From the NCBI RefSeq assembly GCF_037151175.1, contig NZ_JBBCOR010000007.1, forward strand, positions 62,001-126,000: a stretch of 64,000 bases of DNA. Reading direction: 5' to 3'. The notes under the pieces are model-generated. The model had not been told where the DNA came from, ran no database searches, and saw only the letters and a program-made list of their open reading frames with translations. The stretch comes from Asaia sp003994335. Its GTDB lineage: Bacteria > Pseudomonadota > Alphaproteobacteria > Acetobacterales > Acetobacteraceae. Below, one piece after another: positions 18,012 to 26,726 of the stretch. A program made the position numbers and the translations under genes. How positions within the stretch are numbered: position 1 is the stretch's first letter; the number at the start of each line of letters is the position of its first letter.

Positions 18012-18055
18012 ATCTGGCGCCTTCATGACGGCGATGACGGTCATCGCCGCCAGAT
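18012..18055. repeat. Nested hairpin after the second Hint gene
   Basis: An inner 8-bp stem (GGCGATGA, CGG loop, TCATCGCC at 18030-18048) lies inside outer arms ATCTGGCG and CGCCAGAT. There is no T-run. It lies 50 bases after the Hint stop and may end or protect that transcript. Confidence 0.4.
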
Positions 18056-18177
18056 GCGCCTGACGGCGCCTTCGCTATCGTGCCGGTCGCGATCCGTCTC
18101 TTCCCCTTTTGTCACCGGGTGTTTCTGCCCGGGGAGAGGGGGGCGACGGCGCCTCAAGACAATGCTAGTTTGCATTC

Positions 18178-20925
18178 ATGATCCACGCCTCGACCGCCCT
18201 TTCCTCCTCGGAGTTTCCCCTGATCTGGTTCTCTGTCGCCTCAGGCGGCGGGAATGACGGGCGTACACCTCTTGGGGGACACAGGGGGCCGGAGGGGGGG
18301 CGTCAGCCCCCGAGAGGACCGCGGTTCCGGCGCTGGCGTCAGGGCCTTGCCATTGCGGCAGGCATCGTACTGGTGGGTGTTGCGGGCTCGGGCCTGTTTA
18401 TCTGGCACCAATATGAGCGGATCGCTTTTGATCTGCCAAGCGTCGACACGCTCAAGACCTATCAGCCGCCCACGGTCAGCCGGATCTACACGGGCGACGA
18501 CCGCATCATGGCCGAGCTGGCGGCCGAGCGACGCATCTATGTGCCGATCAATGCCATTCCCGAGCGCGTCAAGAATGCCTTCATCGCGCCTGAGGACCAG
18601 AATTTCTACACCCATGCCGGCCTTGATCCTCTGGCGATCATTCGTGCCGAGCTGACGAATCTGACTCATCGCAGCAAGCGCGCCTTGGGCGCCTCGACGA
18701 TCACCCAGCAGGTGGCGCGCAACATGCTGCTCAACAGCAATGCCCGCACGCTGGAGCGCAAGGAGAAGGAGGCGCTTCTTGCCCTGCGCATCGAGCAGAC
18801 GCTGAGCAAGGACAAGATTCTCGAGATCTATCTGAACGGTATCTATCTCGGGAATGGCGCCTATGGCGTGGCGGCGGCGGCACAGACCTATTTCAACAAG
18901 CCTCTCGATCAGCTGACTGATGCCGAAGCCGCGTTTCTGGGCGCGCTCCCCAAGTCACCAGCCAATTACAACCCGTATCGCCATCCCGAGCGCGCCATAG
19001 AGCGACGCAACTGGGTGTTGGATCGCATGGCCGAGATCCATGCCATCTCGCGTGAGGCGGCCGAGGCCGGGCAGAAAGAGCCTCTCATTCCTCATGACGC
19101 CGTGCGCTTCGGTCCGCTGCCCAATGCCGAATGGTTTGGCAGTGAGGTACGCCGCCAGCTGATTGATCGCTACGGCCCCGATCGGGCCATGCAGGGCGGG
19201 CTTGAGGTTCACACCAGCCTCGACCGCAAGCTGCAGGATGCCGCCACGCTGAGCCTGCGCCAGGGATTGATGGAGTATGACCGCGCGCATAGCCGCTGGC
19301 GCGGCCCCGTCGCGAAACTGCATGACGCGATTGCAGGTGAAAGCTGGGTGGCAGCGCTCAAGGATGTGACGCCGCCTGCGGGCATGATCGATCAGTGGCG
19401 CTTGGCCGTGGTGCTGAACCCGGCTCAGGGGCGCGTGGGTTGGGTATCGAAAGGCTCCGCGCAGGAAGGGCAGGTTCTGCCCAAGGATCTGGGCTGGATG
19501 CGCAGTGCAGGCGGCCTGGCTGCGGGTGATGTGATCATGATCGAGCCCCAGGCTGATTCCGGACGTGTGGCCGTGCGTCAGGTTCCGAAGGTCGAAGGGG
19601 CCCTTGTCAGCCTCGATGCCCGCACCGGACGCGTGTTGGCCATGGTCGGCGGTTGGTCCTTCAAGGAATCGCAGTTCAATCGCGCCACCCAGGCACTGCG
19701 TCAGCCGGGGTCGTCCTTCAAGCCCTTCGTCTATCTCGATGCCATGGAGCAGGGTATTCCCCCGTCCGAGAAGTTTGACGATGCCCCGGTGTCCTATGGG
19801 GACTGGCATCCGAAGAACTACGAGGAAGATAACTGGGGCCCCACGACGCTGCACGACGCGCTGCGTGAGAGCCGCAACCTGGTGACGATCCGCCTTGCTG
19901 CGCATCTTGGCATGAAATCGGTGGCTGATATGGCCATCTCGATCGGCCTCGTCGATCAGATGCCCCATGTGCTCCCCGCCGCCCTGGGTGCGGTCGAGAC
20001 GACCGTCCTGCGCGAGGCCGGGGCGTATGCTACCATCGCCTCCGGCGGCAAGCTGGTCACGCCGTCCCTCATCGATGCCGTGCTCGATCGTGATGGGACG
20101 GTTCTGTGGAAGCCTGAGGGGCTGAGCCTGGGGACAACCTTGCAGGCCCCCAACCAGACGGCCGTGATCGCGCCAGCCATGCCGCCTGCGGCTGCTCAAC
20201 CCGCCGCGGCATCGGGGGCTCCCGGTACTGTTTCCCCGGCTCAGCCCGCTGCAACCCCGCCTGTCAGTGCTTCCACGCCTGGCAGCATCGAGGTACCCCA
20301 GGTTCAGGACAAAAGGCGTCAAGTGGCGAGTGCTGCCAGTGCCTATCAGATCACGGCCATGATGCAGGACGTGATCAAGCGCGGCACCGGCACGATCGCA
20401 GGACAAGGCATCACGCGTGAGATCGCAGGCAAGACCGGCACCAGTCAGGACTTCCGCGATGCGTGGTTTGCCGGGTTCACCCCCGATATTGTCACCGTGG
20501 TCTGGGTCGGGTTCGACACACCGCAATCGCTTGGCAAGAGCGAAACCGGAGGGCGCATTGCCGGCCCTATCTGGAACCGCTTCATGAAGGTGGCGCTTGA
20601 GGGACGTCCGGAACTCCGTTTCCGCGTTCCCGAGGGGGTGACACTGGCGCGCTATGACACGGGCCGCCTGATGGCTGTCGATGGCTTCAAGGCCGATCAG
20701 GTGCCAGGTATGAGTATCGCGTTGCAGGGCTTCGGGGCGGGTACCGAGGCACTTACGGCGGCCGATACCGGGACCGATCTGTATGACACCGAGACCGATA
20801 TGGCGGGTGCATCCAGCCAGGCCGGTCTGGGCGAAGCGGGGGCCGAAAATTCCGGTGCCCCGAAGAAACAACAGGCCCCTAATGCCCAGCCACAGGGTGA
20901 CATTGGCATGGGCGGCCTTTATTGA
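18178..20925 (+). CDS. mrcA: Penicillin-binding protein 1A, bifunctional
   Basis: Inner-membrane peptidoglycan glycosyltransferase/transpeptidase, 915 aa. One membrane helix (about residues 58-78) follows a Gly/Arg-rich cytoplasmic tail. Glycosyltransferase motifs: Glu139 in APEDQNFYTHAG, then ASTITQQVARNML and LEIYLNGIYLGNGAYG. Transpeptidase motifs: Ser512 in GSSFKPFVY, SRN at 565, and KTGTSQDFRDAWFAGF from Lys752. A Pro/Ala-rich stretch of some 70 residues (around 660-730) interrupts the transpeptidase domain before the KTG motif, and the C-terminus is a low-complexity tail. ATG 18178 is the earliest start; a later start within the first 50 codons is possible. Confidence 0.93.
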   Translation: MIHASTALSSSEFPLIWFSVASGGGNDGRTPLGGHRGPEGGRQPPRGPRFRRWRQGLAIAAGIVLVGVAGSGLFIWHQYERIAFDLPSVDTLKTYQPPTVSRIYTGDDRIMAELAAERRIYVPINAIPERVKNAFIAPEDQNFYTHAGLDPLAIIRAELTNLTHRSKRALGASTITQQVARNMLLNSNARTLERKEKEALLALRIEQTLSKDKILEIYLNGIYLGNGAYGVAAAAQTYFNKPLDQLTDAEAAFLGALPKSPANYNPYRHPERAIERRNWVLDRMAEIHAISREAAEAGQKEPLIPHDAVRFGPLPNAEWFGSEVRRQLIDRYGPDRAMQGGLEVHTSLDRKLQDAATLSLRQGLMEYDRAHSRWRGPVAKLHDAIAGESWVAALKDVTPPAGMIDQWRLAVVLNPAQGRVGWVSKGSAQEGQVLPKDLGWMRSAGGLAAGDVIMIEPQADSGRVAVRQVPKVEGALVSLDARTGRVLAMVGGWSFKESQFNRATQALRQPGSSFKPFVYLDAMEQGIPPSEKFDDAPVSYGDWHPKNYEEDNWGPTTLHDALRESRNLVTIRLAAHLGMKSVADMAISIGLVDQMPHVLPAALGAVETTVLREAGAYATIASGGKLVTPSLIDAVLDRDGTVLWKPEGLSLGTTLQAPNQTAVIAPAMPPAAAQPAAASGAPGTVSPAQPAATPPVSASTPGSIEVPQVQDKRRQVASAASAYQITAMMQDVIKRGTGTIAGQGITREIAGKTGTSQDFRDAWFAGFTPDIVTVVWVGFDTPQSLGKSETGGRIAGPIWNRFMKVALEGRPELRFRVPEGVTLARYDTGRLMAVDGFKADQVPGMSIALQGFGAGTEALTAADTGTDLYDTETDMAGASSQAGLGEAGAENSGAPKKQQAPNAQPQGDIGMGGLY

Positions 20926-20954
20926 GACGCATCCAACACGCAGGAGCATGAATC

Positions 20955-22086
20955 ATGTCGGCCGAAACCGAGGCCCTATCGGAGCAGATCAAGCAGTCGG
21001 TGGCACTGCTGAGGAGGCATCTTTGACTGGGATGCAGCACAGACACGCCTCGCCGAACTCAATCACCGCGTAGAAGATCCCGATCTCTGGAATGATGCCG
21101 ATGCCGCTCAGAAGCTGATGCGCGAGCGAACGCTGCTGGCCACGCAGATCGAGGGTGTTGAAAAGATCGAGCAGGACACTGCCGATATGCTTGAGCTGGT
21201 CGAACTGGCCGAGGACGAGCAGGATCAAGACACGGTCGCCGAGGCGGTCGCGACCCTGCGCAAACTGGCCGAGCAGGCGAATGCGCGTCAGATCGAGAGC
21301 CTGCTCTCGGGTGAGGCGGACAGCAATGACTGCTATATCGAGGTCAATGCGGGCGCTGGTGGCACGGAGGCCCAGGACTGGGCCGAAATGATGCTGCGCA
21401 TGTATACGCGCTGGGCCGAACAGCGTGGCTACAAGGTGACGATCATGGAGACCAGCGAGGGCGAACAGGCTGGCATCAAGTCTGCGACGCTTCTGGTGAC
21501 TGGTGCCAACGCTTATGGCTGGCTCAAGACCGAAGCCGGTGTGCACCGTCTGGTCCGTATCTCGCCCTTCGATGCCGCAGCACGACGCCAGACCTCCTTC
21601 GCGTCTGTCTGGGTCTATCCTGTGGTGGATGACACGATCGAGATCGAGGTCAATGACGGCGATCTGAAGGTCGATACGTTCCGCGCCTCTGGCGCGGGTG
21701 GGCAGCACGTCAACAAGACCGATTCGGCGATTCGCATCACGCACATCCCGACCGGAATCGTGGTGGCTTGCCAGACCGATCGCTCGCAGCATCGCAACAG
21801 GGCTACGGCCATGCAGATGCTGAAGGCGCGGCTATACGAGGCGGAACTGCAGAAGCGTGAGGCGGCAGCGGCCCAGACCGAGGCGGCAAAGACCGATATC
21901 GGCTGGGGGCACCAGATCCGCTCCTACGTTCTGGCACCGTACCAGTTGGTGAAAGACCTGCGTACCGGCGTCGAGAAGGGTAATCCCGACGCTGTTCTCG
22001 ATGGGGCGCTGGACGATTTCATGTCCGCTGCCCTGGCTCAACGCGTTGGCGCAACGCGTTCCGAGGCCAGCGCCAACGCTCAATAG
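20955..22086 (+). CDS. prfB: Peptide chain release factor 2, programmed +1 frameshift
   Basis: Terminates translation at UGA and UAA. The first 23 codons (MSAETEALSEQ...) reach an in-frame TGA at 21024-21026 and then continue in the +1 frame as DWDAAQTRLAELNHRVEDP, giving about 376 aa. The SPF-region recognition motif RISPFDAAARRQ and the peptidyl-hydrolysis motif SGAGGQHVNKTDSA are present. Since RF2 itself reads UGA, scarcity of RF2 favours the shift and so raises RF2: a well-known autoregulatory loop. It follows PBP1A by 29 bases and is closed by a strong terminator. Confidence 0.97.
21012..21026 (+). promoter_or_regulatory. prfB programmed frameshift site
   Basis: An internal Shine-Dalgarno AGGAGG (21012-21017) lies three bases before the slippery CTT TGA C (21021-21027). 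Spacing and sequence match the classical RF2 recoding signal, so the TGA is not a mutation. Confidence 0.97.
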
Positions 22087-22100
22087 GGCTGAGGTGGCAC

Positions 22101-22144
22101 AAGGGGCTGAATCTCTTGCAGCGCAAGACTTTCAGCCCCTTTTT
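22101..22144 (+). terminator. Rho-independent terminator after prfB
   Basis: Stem AGGGGCTGAA with TTCAGCCCCT, a 19-base inner part (itself partly self-complementary, CTTGC/GCAAG), then a T-run. It lies 15 bases after the prfB stop. The 300 bases after it, up to tonB, hold an AT-rich stretch (22153-22200) that probably contains the tonB promoter; I see no certain Fur box. Confidence 0.9.
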
Positions 22145-22461
22145 GCGCGTTTCATAAATATTACTCTTGCAGTGAATTAATGTTCCGTTTCACTGTGTCT
22201 CAAAGTGTCGTGTCGCTGGTATGCAATCCGTTGCCGACCGGAAAATGGCATGAACGAAACGAAACTGACTTGACAGCAATGCCTTACCTTTGCCCAATTT
22301 GCACGGGAGCCATGCGCTGGGAGCATGGTAAACATTTCGGGATGTGTCGGCCAGACTGACGCCTGACCGGAACGCAAGTCGCATGGGGCGGTTGCGATAA
22401 TGACAAGTCGGTCCGCCCCTCTCGCCAAGAGAGGTGTGGGGCTCAGGACAGAGGGTTTGGA

Positions 22462-23133
22462 GTGACACAACCGATGAACTACGCCGAGCAGGAGCGACGC
22501 CCGACGAAGTACATCGTCGGCATCGCAATCGCTGTGCTCTTCCACATCGTTGTGATTTACGCCTTGGTGAACGGATTGGGTTCGAAGATCGTCGAACAGT
22601 TCCATCCGCCGATCAAGACGAAGATCATCACGGAACCGAAGAAGCCGCCGCCGCCGCCGCCACCGCCGCCGCCGCCGCAGATGACGACGCCGCCGCCGCC
22701 GTACATACCGCCGCCGAAGATCCAGATTCAGCCGCCGCCACAGAAGCATGTGATCAAGCAGGTCACGCATGAGAAGCCGCCGGCACCTGTGCCGCCAGCC
22801 AATAATGCACCGCCCGCTCCCGCAGCGCCTCCGGGCCCGCCTGTACCGGATCACTCGGCCGGTGCTTCGCCGATCAACGGTGCCCGTCCGGTCTTCCCCG
22901 AGGAGATGCTGGAAGAAAACCGTGAAGGCAGTGTCACGGTGGCCTGCGATATCGGCACGGATGGCCGTACATCGAACTGTCAGGTGACCAATTCGACCGG
23001 CGGCCACGCCTTCGTCGAAGCCGCCATGGAGTTCCTCCGCAAGGCCCGTTACCAGCCTGCGGTTACGAACGGACAGCCGGTGGTCGAGCACCATCATACG
23101 CTGCACATCAACTTCACCTTGGGTGATGACTGA
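22462..23133 (+). CDS. tonB: Energy transducer TonB
   Basis: Couples the proton gradient to outer-membrane TonB-dependent receptors (iron-siderophore and other uptake). 223 aa: an N-terminal anchor helix (IVGIAIAVLFHIVVIYALV, around residues 18-36, with the key His), a long proline spacer with uninterrupted Pro runs coded by CCG repeats, and a C-terminal domain of about 80 residues. That domain has GSVTVACDIGTDGRTSNCQV and FVEAAMEFLRKARYQPA, the typical TonB end. The start is GTG 22462 or ATG 22474; both have a purine-rich site upstream. It begins a five-gene operon with exbB, two exbD genes and a TPR protein. Confidence 0.93.
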   Translation: MTQPMNYAEQERRPTKYIVGIAIAVLFHIVVIYALVNGLGSKIVEQFHPPIKTKIITEPKKPPPPPPPPPPPQMTTPPPPYIPPPKIQIQPPPQKHVIKQVTHEKPPAPVPPANNAPPAPAAPPGPPVPDHSAGASPINGARPVFPEEMLEENREGSVTVACDIGTDGRTSNCQVTNSTGGHAFVEAAMEFLRKARYQPAVTNGQPVVEHHHTLHINFTLGDD

Positions 23134-23337
23134 GTGCGGCGCGGCCGGGACCAAGCACCCGGTCGCACACAGGAATGACGGGAAAAGGGGCCTGATACGC
23201 CCCGGCTCCCAGCGGGGCAGGGGGCAGGCAGCCTCCACGCCCCGGATAGTGAGAAACCAAGCCGCGCCCGCCCGTGAGCGTGCCGGCACTGCCAGAGTCC
23301 TTCTAGAAGGGGCTCTTTTTCAGAGGATTTGGAGTTA

Positions 23338-24405
23338 ATGACGAGACTGTTCCGCCTTCCCGCTCTCGCCGCCCCGGCCCTGGCAGTCACGCTTGCCGTG
23401 GCGCAAGGTGTGGTCGTGCCGGCCGTTGCTCTTGCCCAGGAAACGCCGGCTGCCCAGCCTGCCGCTCCTGCTCCCGACGCCGCCGCTCCGGCACAGGGCG
23501 CGCCTGCTCCTGCAGCCCCTGATGCCGCCGCTCCTGCTGCTCCCGCCGCTCCGGCTCCTGACGCCGCTGCTCCTGCTGCTGGCGCTCCGGCACCCGATGC
23601 CGCCGCCCCGGCCGCTCCGGCTCCCGACGCTGCAGCCCCGGCTCCTGAGGCGCCTGCCGAAGCCACCGCGCCGAAGTCGCAGGAAAATCCGTATGGCCTG
23701 AGCGCGCTCTGGTCCAACGGTGATGCCATCGCTCGTGGCGTTCTGATCATCATGGTGATCATGTCCGCTGGTACCTGGATCATCATGGTCACGAAGTTCC
23801 TGGAGCAGTCCAAGGTCTTCGCTGCTTCGAAGGAAGCTGCCCGTGAATTCTGGACCAAGCCGACCGTTCAGGAAGGCGCTGCTGCCCTGAAGCCGGCCTC
23901 GCCGTTCCGCTACATCGCAGAGACGGGTATCGTTGCTGCAGAGCATCATGAAGGCTCGATGCGCGACGCCATCGACCTGCATAGCTGGACCGCGATGTCC
24001 GTTCAGCGTTCGGTCGACACCATCAACACGCGTCTGCAGGGTGGCCTTGCCTTCCTCGGCACCGTGGGTTCGACCTCGCCGTTCGTTGGTCTGTTCGGTA
24101 CCGTCTGGGGTATCTATCACGCTCTGACCGCCATCGGCATTGCAGGCCAGGCCTCGATCGACAAGGTTGCCGGCCCGGTTGGTGAATCGCTCATCATGAC
24201 GGCTATCGGTCTTGCTACCGCCGTTCCGGCCGTTCTTGGCTACAACCTGCTCGTTCGCCGCAACAAGGGTGCCATGGACCGCGTGCGCAACTTCGCTGCC
24301 GACGTCCAGTCCGTGCTGCTGGGTGGCTTCCGTCACGGTGTTGCCCCGACGGTAAGCGTTGATCACAGCCCGACGACCACGACCACCAGCTCGCGAGTTG
24401 CCTGA
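23338..24405 (+). CDS. exbB: ExbB/TolQ-type proton channel subunit with long N-terminal extension
   Basis: Membrane partner of ExbD that powers TonB. 355 aa, longer than the roughly 245 of Escherichia coli ExbB. It opens with a signal peptide (VTLAVAQGVVVPAVALAQ), then about 75 residues of Ala/Pro/Asp repeats (APAPDAAAPA units, about 23450-23670), then the normal three-helix core. Core motifs are GVLIIMVIMSAGTWIIM, LAFLGTVGSTSPFVGLFGTVWG and ESLIMTAIGLATAVPAVLGYN. ATG 23338 is preceded by TTTGGAG; an upstream in-frame TTG is less likely. It is followed after two bases by exbD. Confidence 0.93.
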   Translation: MTRLFRLPALAAPALAVTLAVAQGVVVPAVALAQETPAAQPAAPAPDAAAPAQGAPAPAAPDAAAPAAPAAPAPDAAAPAAGAPAPDAAAPAAPAPDAAAPAPEAPAEATAPKSQENPYGLSALWSNGDAIARGVLIIMVIMSAGTWIIMVTKFLEQSKVFAASKEAAREFWTKPTVQEGAAALKPASPFRYIAETGIVAAEHHEGSMRDAIDLHSWTAMSVQRSVDTINTRLQGGLAFLGTVGSTSPFVGLFGTVWGIYHALTAIGIAGQASIDKVAGPVGESLIMTAIGLATAVPAVLGYNLLVRRNKGAMDRVRNFAADVQSVLLGGFRHGVAPTVSVDHSPTTTTTSSRVA

Positions 24406-24407
24406 TC

Positions 24408-24830
24408 ATGGCAATGAACGTCGGTGGGGGTGGTGAAGAAGACGAAGTCGTTTCGGCGATCAACACGACGCCGCTCGTCGACGTCATGCTTGTTCTTCTC
24501 ATCATCTTCCTGATCACCATCCCGGTTGCGACGCATTCCGTGAAGGTGCAGCTGCCACGCGACGCCAACCAGCCGACCCAGACCAAGCCAGGCAACATCG
24601 TCCTGGCGGTCACGGCGAATGGTCAGGCGTACTGGAACGAAGTTCCATTGCGTGGTCATCAGGATCTGCTCGATCGTCTCGAGAAGGTCGCGGTCATCAA
24701 GCCCCAGCCCCAGATCCAGATCCGGGGCGACGGCAAGGCCCGTTACGAAGCTGTCGGCAAGATTGTTGCGACGTGTCAGGAAGCTGGCATCTATCGCATC
24801 GATTTCATCACCGAGCAGCCTCACTCCTGA
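24408..24830 (+). CDS. exbD: ExbD/TolR family protein (first copy)
   Basis: Single-pass membrane protein that completes the ExbB-ExbD motor. 140 aa: a short cytoplasmic tail with INTTPLVDVMLVLLIIFLIT, in which the Asp of LVDVML is the essential proton-carrying residue, then a periplasmic domain of about 90 residues. It starts two bases after exbB, so the two are tightly coupled. Confidence 0.95.
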   Translation: MAMNVGGGGEEDEVVSAINTTPLVDVMLVLLIIFLITIPVATHSVKVQLPRDANQPTQTKPGNIVLAVTANGQAYWNEVPLRGHQDLLDRLEKVAVIKPQPQIQIRGDGKARYEAVGKIVATCQEAGIYRIDFITEQPHS

Positions 24831-24951
24831 TTTCGGTCAGGACCCCGCTTCAGGAGTGCCGTGCCGACCCAGCGAGGTGGCAGGGCACTCCGGCTCCGTT
24901 TTTCCCGGATGCCGGTCTTGGCCGGCTTTCCGCCTGTTGGAGAGTTCCCTC

Positions 24952-25386
24952 ATGGCCATGAGCGTTGGATCCGACAGCACGCATGAAGACGAGGGCATCG
25001 TCGATATCAACACGACGCCCCTGATCGACGTCATGCTCGTGCTGCTCATCATGCTGATCATCACCATCCCGCTTCAGACGCATTCGGTCGCGCTGGACCT
25101 GCCGCAGGGCAATCCGCCGCCCAGCACCGAAGAGCCCAAGGTTGTCACCGTTGCGGTCGATTTCGACAATTCCATCAGCTGGAATGGCGAACCCGTCTCC
25201 TCCGAGGCCGATCTTCAGGCGCGCTTCATGAACGCGGCCAACATGCCCGATCAGCCTGAGATGCATATTCACCCGAATCGCCTGGCAGACTACAAGACTG
25301 TGGCCCATGTGCTTGCTGACGCGCAGCGTCTTGGCATCACCAAGCTCGGTATCGTGGGTCAAGACCAGTTCATGGAAGGACAGTAA
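24952..25386 (+). CDS. exbD: ExbD/TolR family protein (second copy)
   Basis: A second ExbD, 144 aa, with INTTPLIDVMLVLLIMLIIT and the same membrane Asp; the periplasmic part differs clearly from the first copy (HPNRLADYKTVAHVLADAQ). Tandem exbD genes behind tonB-exbB are also known in Xanthomonas, where the second copy is needed only for some substrates. A 121-base gap separates the copies. ATG 24952 is used; a second ATG lies two codons on. Confidence 0.93.
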   Translation: MAMSVGSDSTHEDEGIVDINTTPLIDVMLVLLIMLIITIPLQTHSVALDLPQGNPPPSTEEPKVVTVAVDFDNSISWNGEPVSSEADLQARFMNAANMPDQPEMHIHPNRLADYKTVAHVLADAQRLGITKLGIVGQDQFMEGQ

Positions 25387-26643
25387 GTGCGTTTTCCCCG
25401 TTGTTCTCGCGCCCTCCTGGTTGCCAGCTCGCTTCTGGCGGCCTCCTCTTTCGTTCCGGTCATCGGGTCCAGCCTGGTTACGGTTGCTCACGCTGAAGAC
25501 CAGCTGAGCGCCAAGGTCGGCAAGCCCCTGCAGGATGCGCAAACGGCTCTGGGCGCTAAGAACTACGCCAAGGCCATGAGTGCGGTGAACACCGCCGACG
25601 CGGTACCGGGGAAGACCGATTACGAGAAATACACCATCGCCCAGATGCGCGCGGCCGTTGCGGCTTCGTCGGGCGATGTGGCTGCTGCATCCAAGGCCTA
25701 CGACGTGCTCATCGCGTCGCCGCGCACTCCGGCGGCCGCGAAACAGCAGATGCTGATGGCCAATGCGACGATGGCCTACAATGCCAAGGACTATGCACAA
25801 GCCGTTCCGGCGATCGAGCGCTATCTGAAGATCGCGGGACCCAATCCCCAGATGCAGACTCTCTTGGTCCAGTCCTATTATCTGCAGCAGGACTACAAGA
25901 ACGCAGCGCGCGTCCAGCAGGATCAGATCAACGCCGAGATCAAGGCGAAGCATGTTCCGGCCGAGAACCAGCTTCAGTTCCTGGCGACCTGCTATCACCA
26001 GATGAAAGACTCAGCCAACGAGACGCATGCCTATGTGCTCCTGGCCAAGTATTATTCCAAGCCCGATTACTGGGCGATGCTGATTCACAATCTTGCGGCC
26101 GATCCGCAGATGCCTGATGCACTCACCTTCAATCTTGAGCGTCTGCGTATGGCTACCGGCGTGCTGAAAGAGCCGTCGGATTACATGGACATGGTCGAAC
26201 GCGCCGTGCAGGGCGGTCTGCCCCAGCTCGGGCTCAACCTCATGAACCAGGCCTATGCCAGCGGTGCGCTCGGCAAGGATGCCGGTGCGGCCCGCGAGGC
26301 CCGCCTCAAGGCGATGGTGGTGAAGCGCGCAGCTGAAACCAAGGCGAGCCTGACAGCGGACGCCGAAGCGGCACGCAAGCTGCCCAACGCGGCACCTTCG
26401 CTGACGGCCGGGTATAATCTCGTTCTGGACGGACAGGTGGACGCAGGTCTGGCCCTCATGCGTGAAGGCCTCGCCAAGAAGCCCGTCGCGCCTGAGGGCG
26501 CCAAGCTGCAATATGGTATGGCGCAGATGGATGGTGGTCGCGAGGATGACGCGATCAAGACCTTCGCCGACGTCCACGGTGATCATGGTGCCCAGGATCT
26601 GGCCCAGCTCTGGACCCTTCTGATCTCCAAACCATCAAAATGA
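25387..26643 (+). CDS. Exported TPR-like protein of the TonB operon
   Basis: 418 aa with a signal peptide (MRFPRCSRALLVASSLLAASS..., cut near AHA). GTG start immediately after the exbD stop, with AAGGA in the end of exbD. The mature part is helical and Ala-rich, with tetratricopeptide-like units (GAKNYAKAMSAVNTAD, YNAKDYAQAVPAIERYLKIA, LQQDYKNAARVQQDQI). Proteins of this kind are found after exbD genes and probably act as periplasmic scaffolds of the TonB machine. The function is inferred from position and fold. Confidence 0.85.
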   Translation: MRFPRCSRALLVASSLLAASSFVPVIGSSLVTVAHAEDQLSAKVGKPLQDAQTALGAKNYAKAMSAVNTADAVPGKTDYEKYTIAQMRAAVAASSGDVAAASKAYDVLIASPRTPAAAKQQMLMANATMAYNAKDYAQAVPAIERYLKIAGPNPQMQTLLVQSYYLQQDYKNAARVQQDQINAEIKAKHVPAENQLQFLATCYHQMKDSANETHAYVLLAKYYSKPDYWAMLIHNLAADPQMPDALTFNLERLRMATGVLKEPSDYMDMVERAVQGGLPQLGLNLMNQAYASGALGKDAGAAREARLKAMVVKRAAETKASLTADAEAARKLPNAAPSLTAGYNLVLDGQVDAGLALMREGLAKKPVAPEGAKLQYGMAQMDGGREDDAIKTFADVHGDHGAQDLAQLWTLLISKPSK

Positions 26644-26685
26644 GGTAATGCGTCGCAAACCCCATCGAGAAGGTTGTTCTTGCGC

Positions 26686-26712
26686 GATTTGAGACATAGA
26701 TTGTATCAAATC
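26686..26712. promoter_or_regulatory. Inverted repeat before the two-component genes
   Basis: GATTTGA and TCAAATC arms separated by 13 bases, just before the response-regulator start. Its size and position suit a dimer-binding operator, perhaps for autoregulation. No consensus is known to me. Confidence 0.35.
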
Positions 26713-26726
26713 TCGTTTACCACAGC

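Noticed and set aside
18955..20949. Very long minus-strand open frames opposite PBP1A, and similar ones opposite atpA (48811-50730), atpD (51378-52859), typA (59468-61426) and the KAS gene (6103-7713)
   Set aside because: They are mirror images of highly conserved plus-strand genes in GC-rich DNA, with no family motifs and no ribosome sites.
20955..21026. In-frame stop early in prfB as a disabling mutation
   Set aside because: The surrounding AGGAGG and CTT TGA C form the known programmed frameshift signal.
22145..22461. Fur box upstream of tonB
   Set aside because: The AT-rich stretch has no convincing 19-base palindrome.
22641..22743. CCG triplet run and the ExbB repeats as a possible CRISPR or satellite array
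   Set aside because: Both are in-frame low-complexity coding repeats without spacers.
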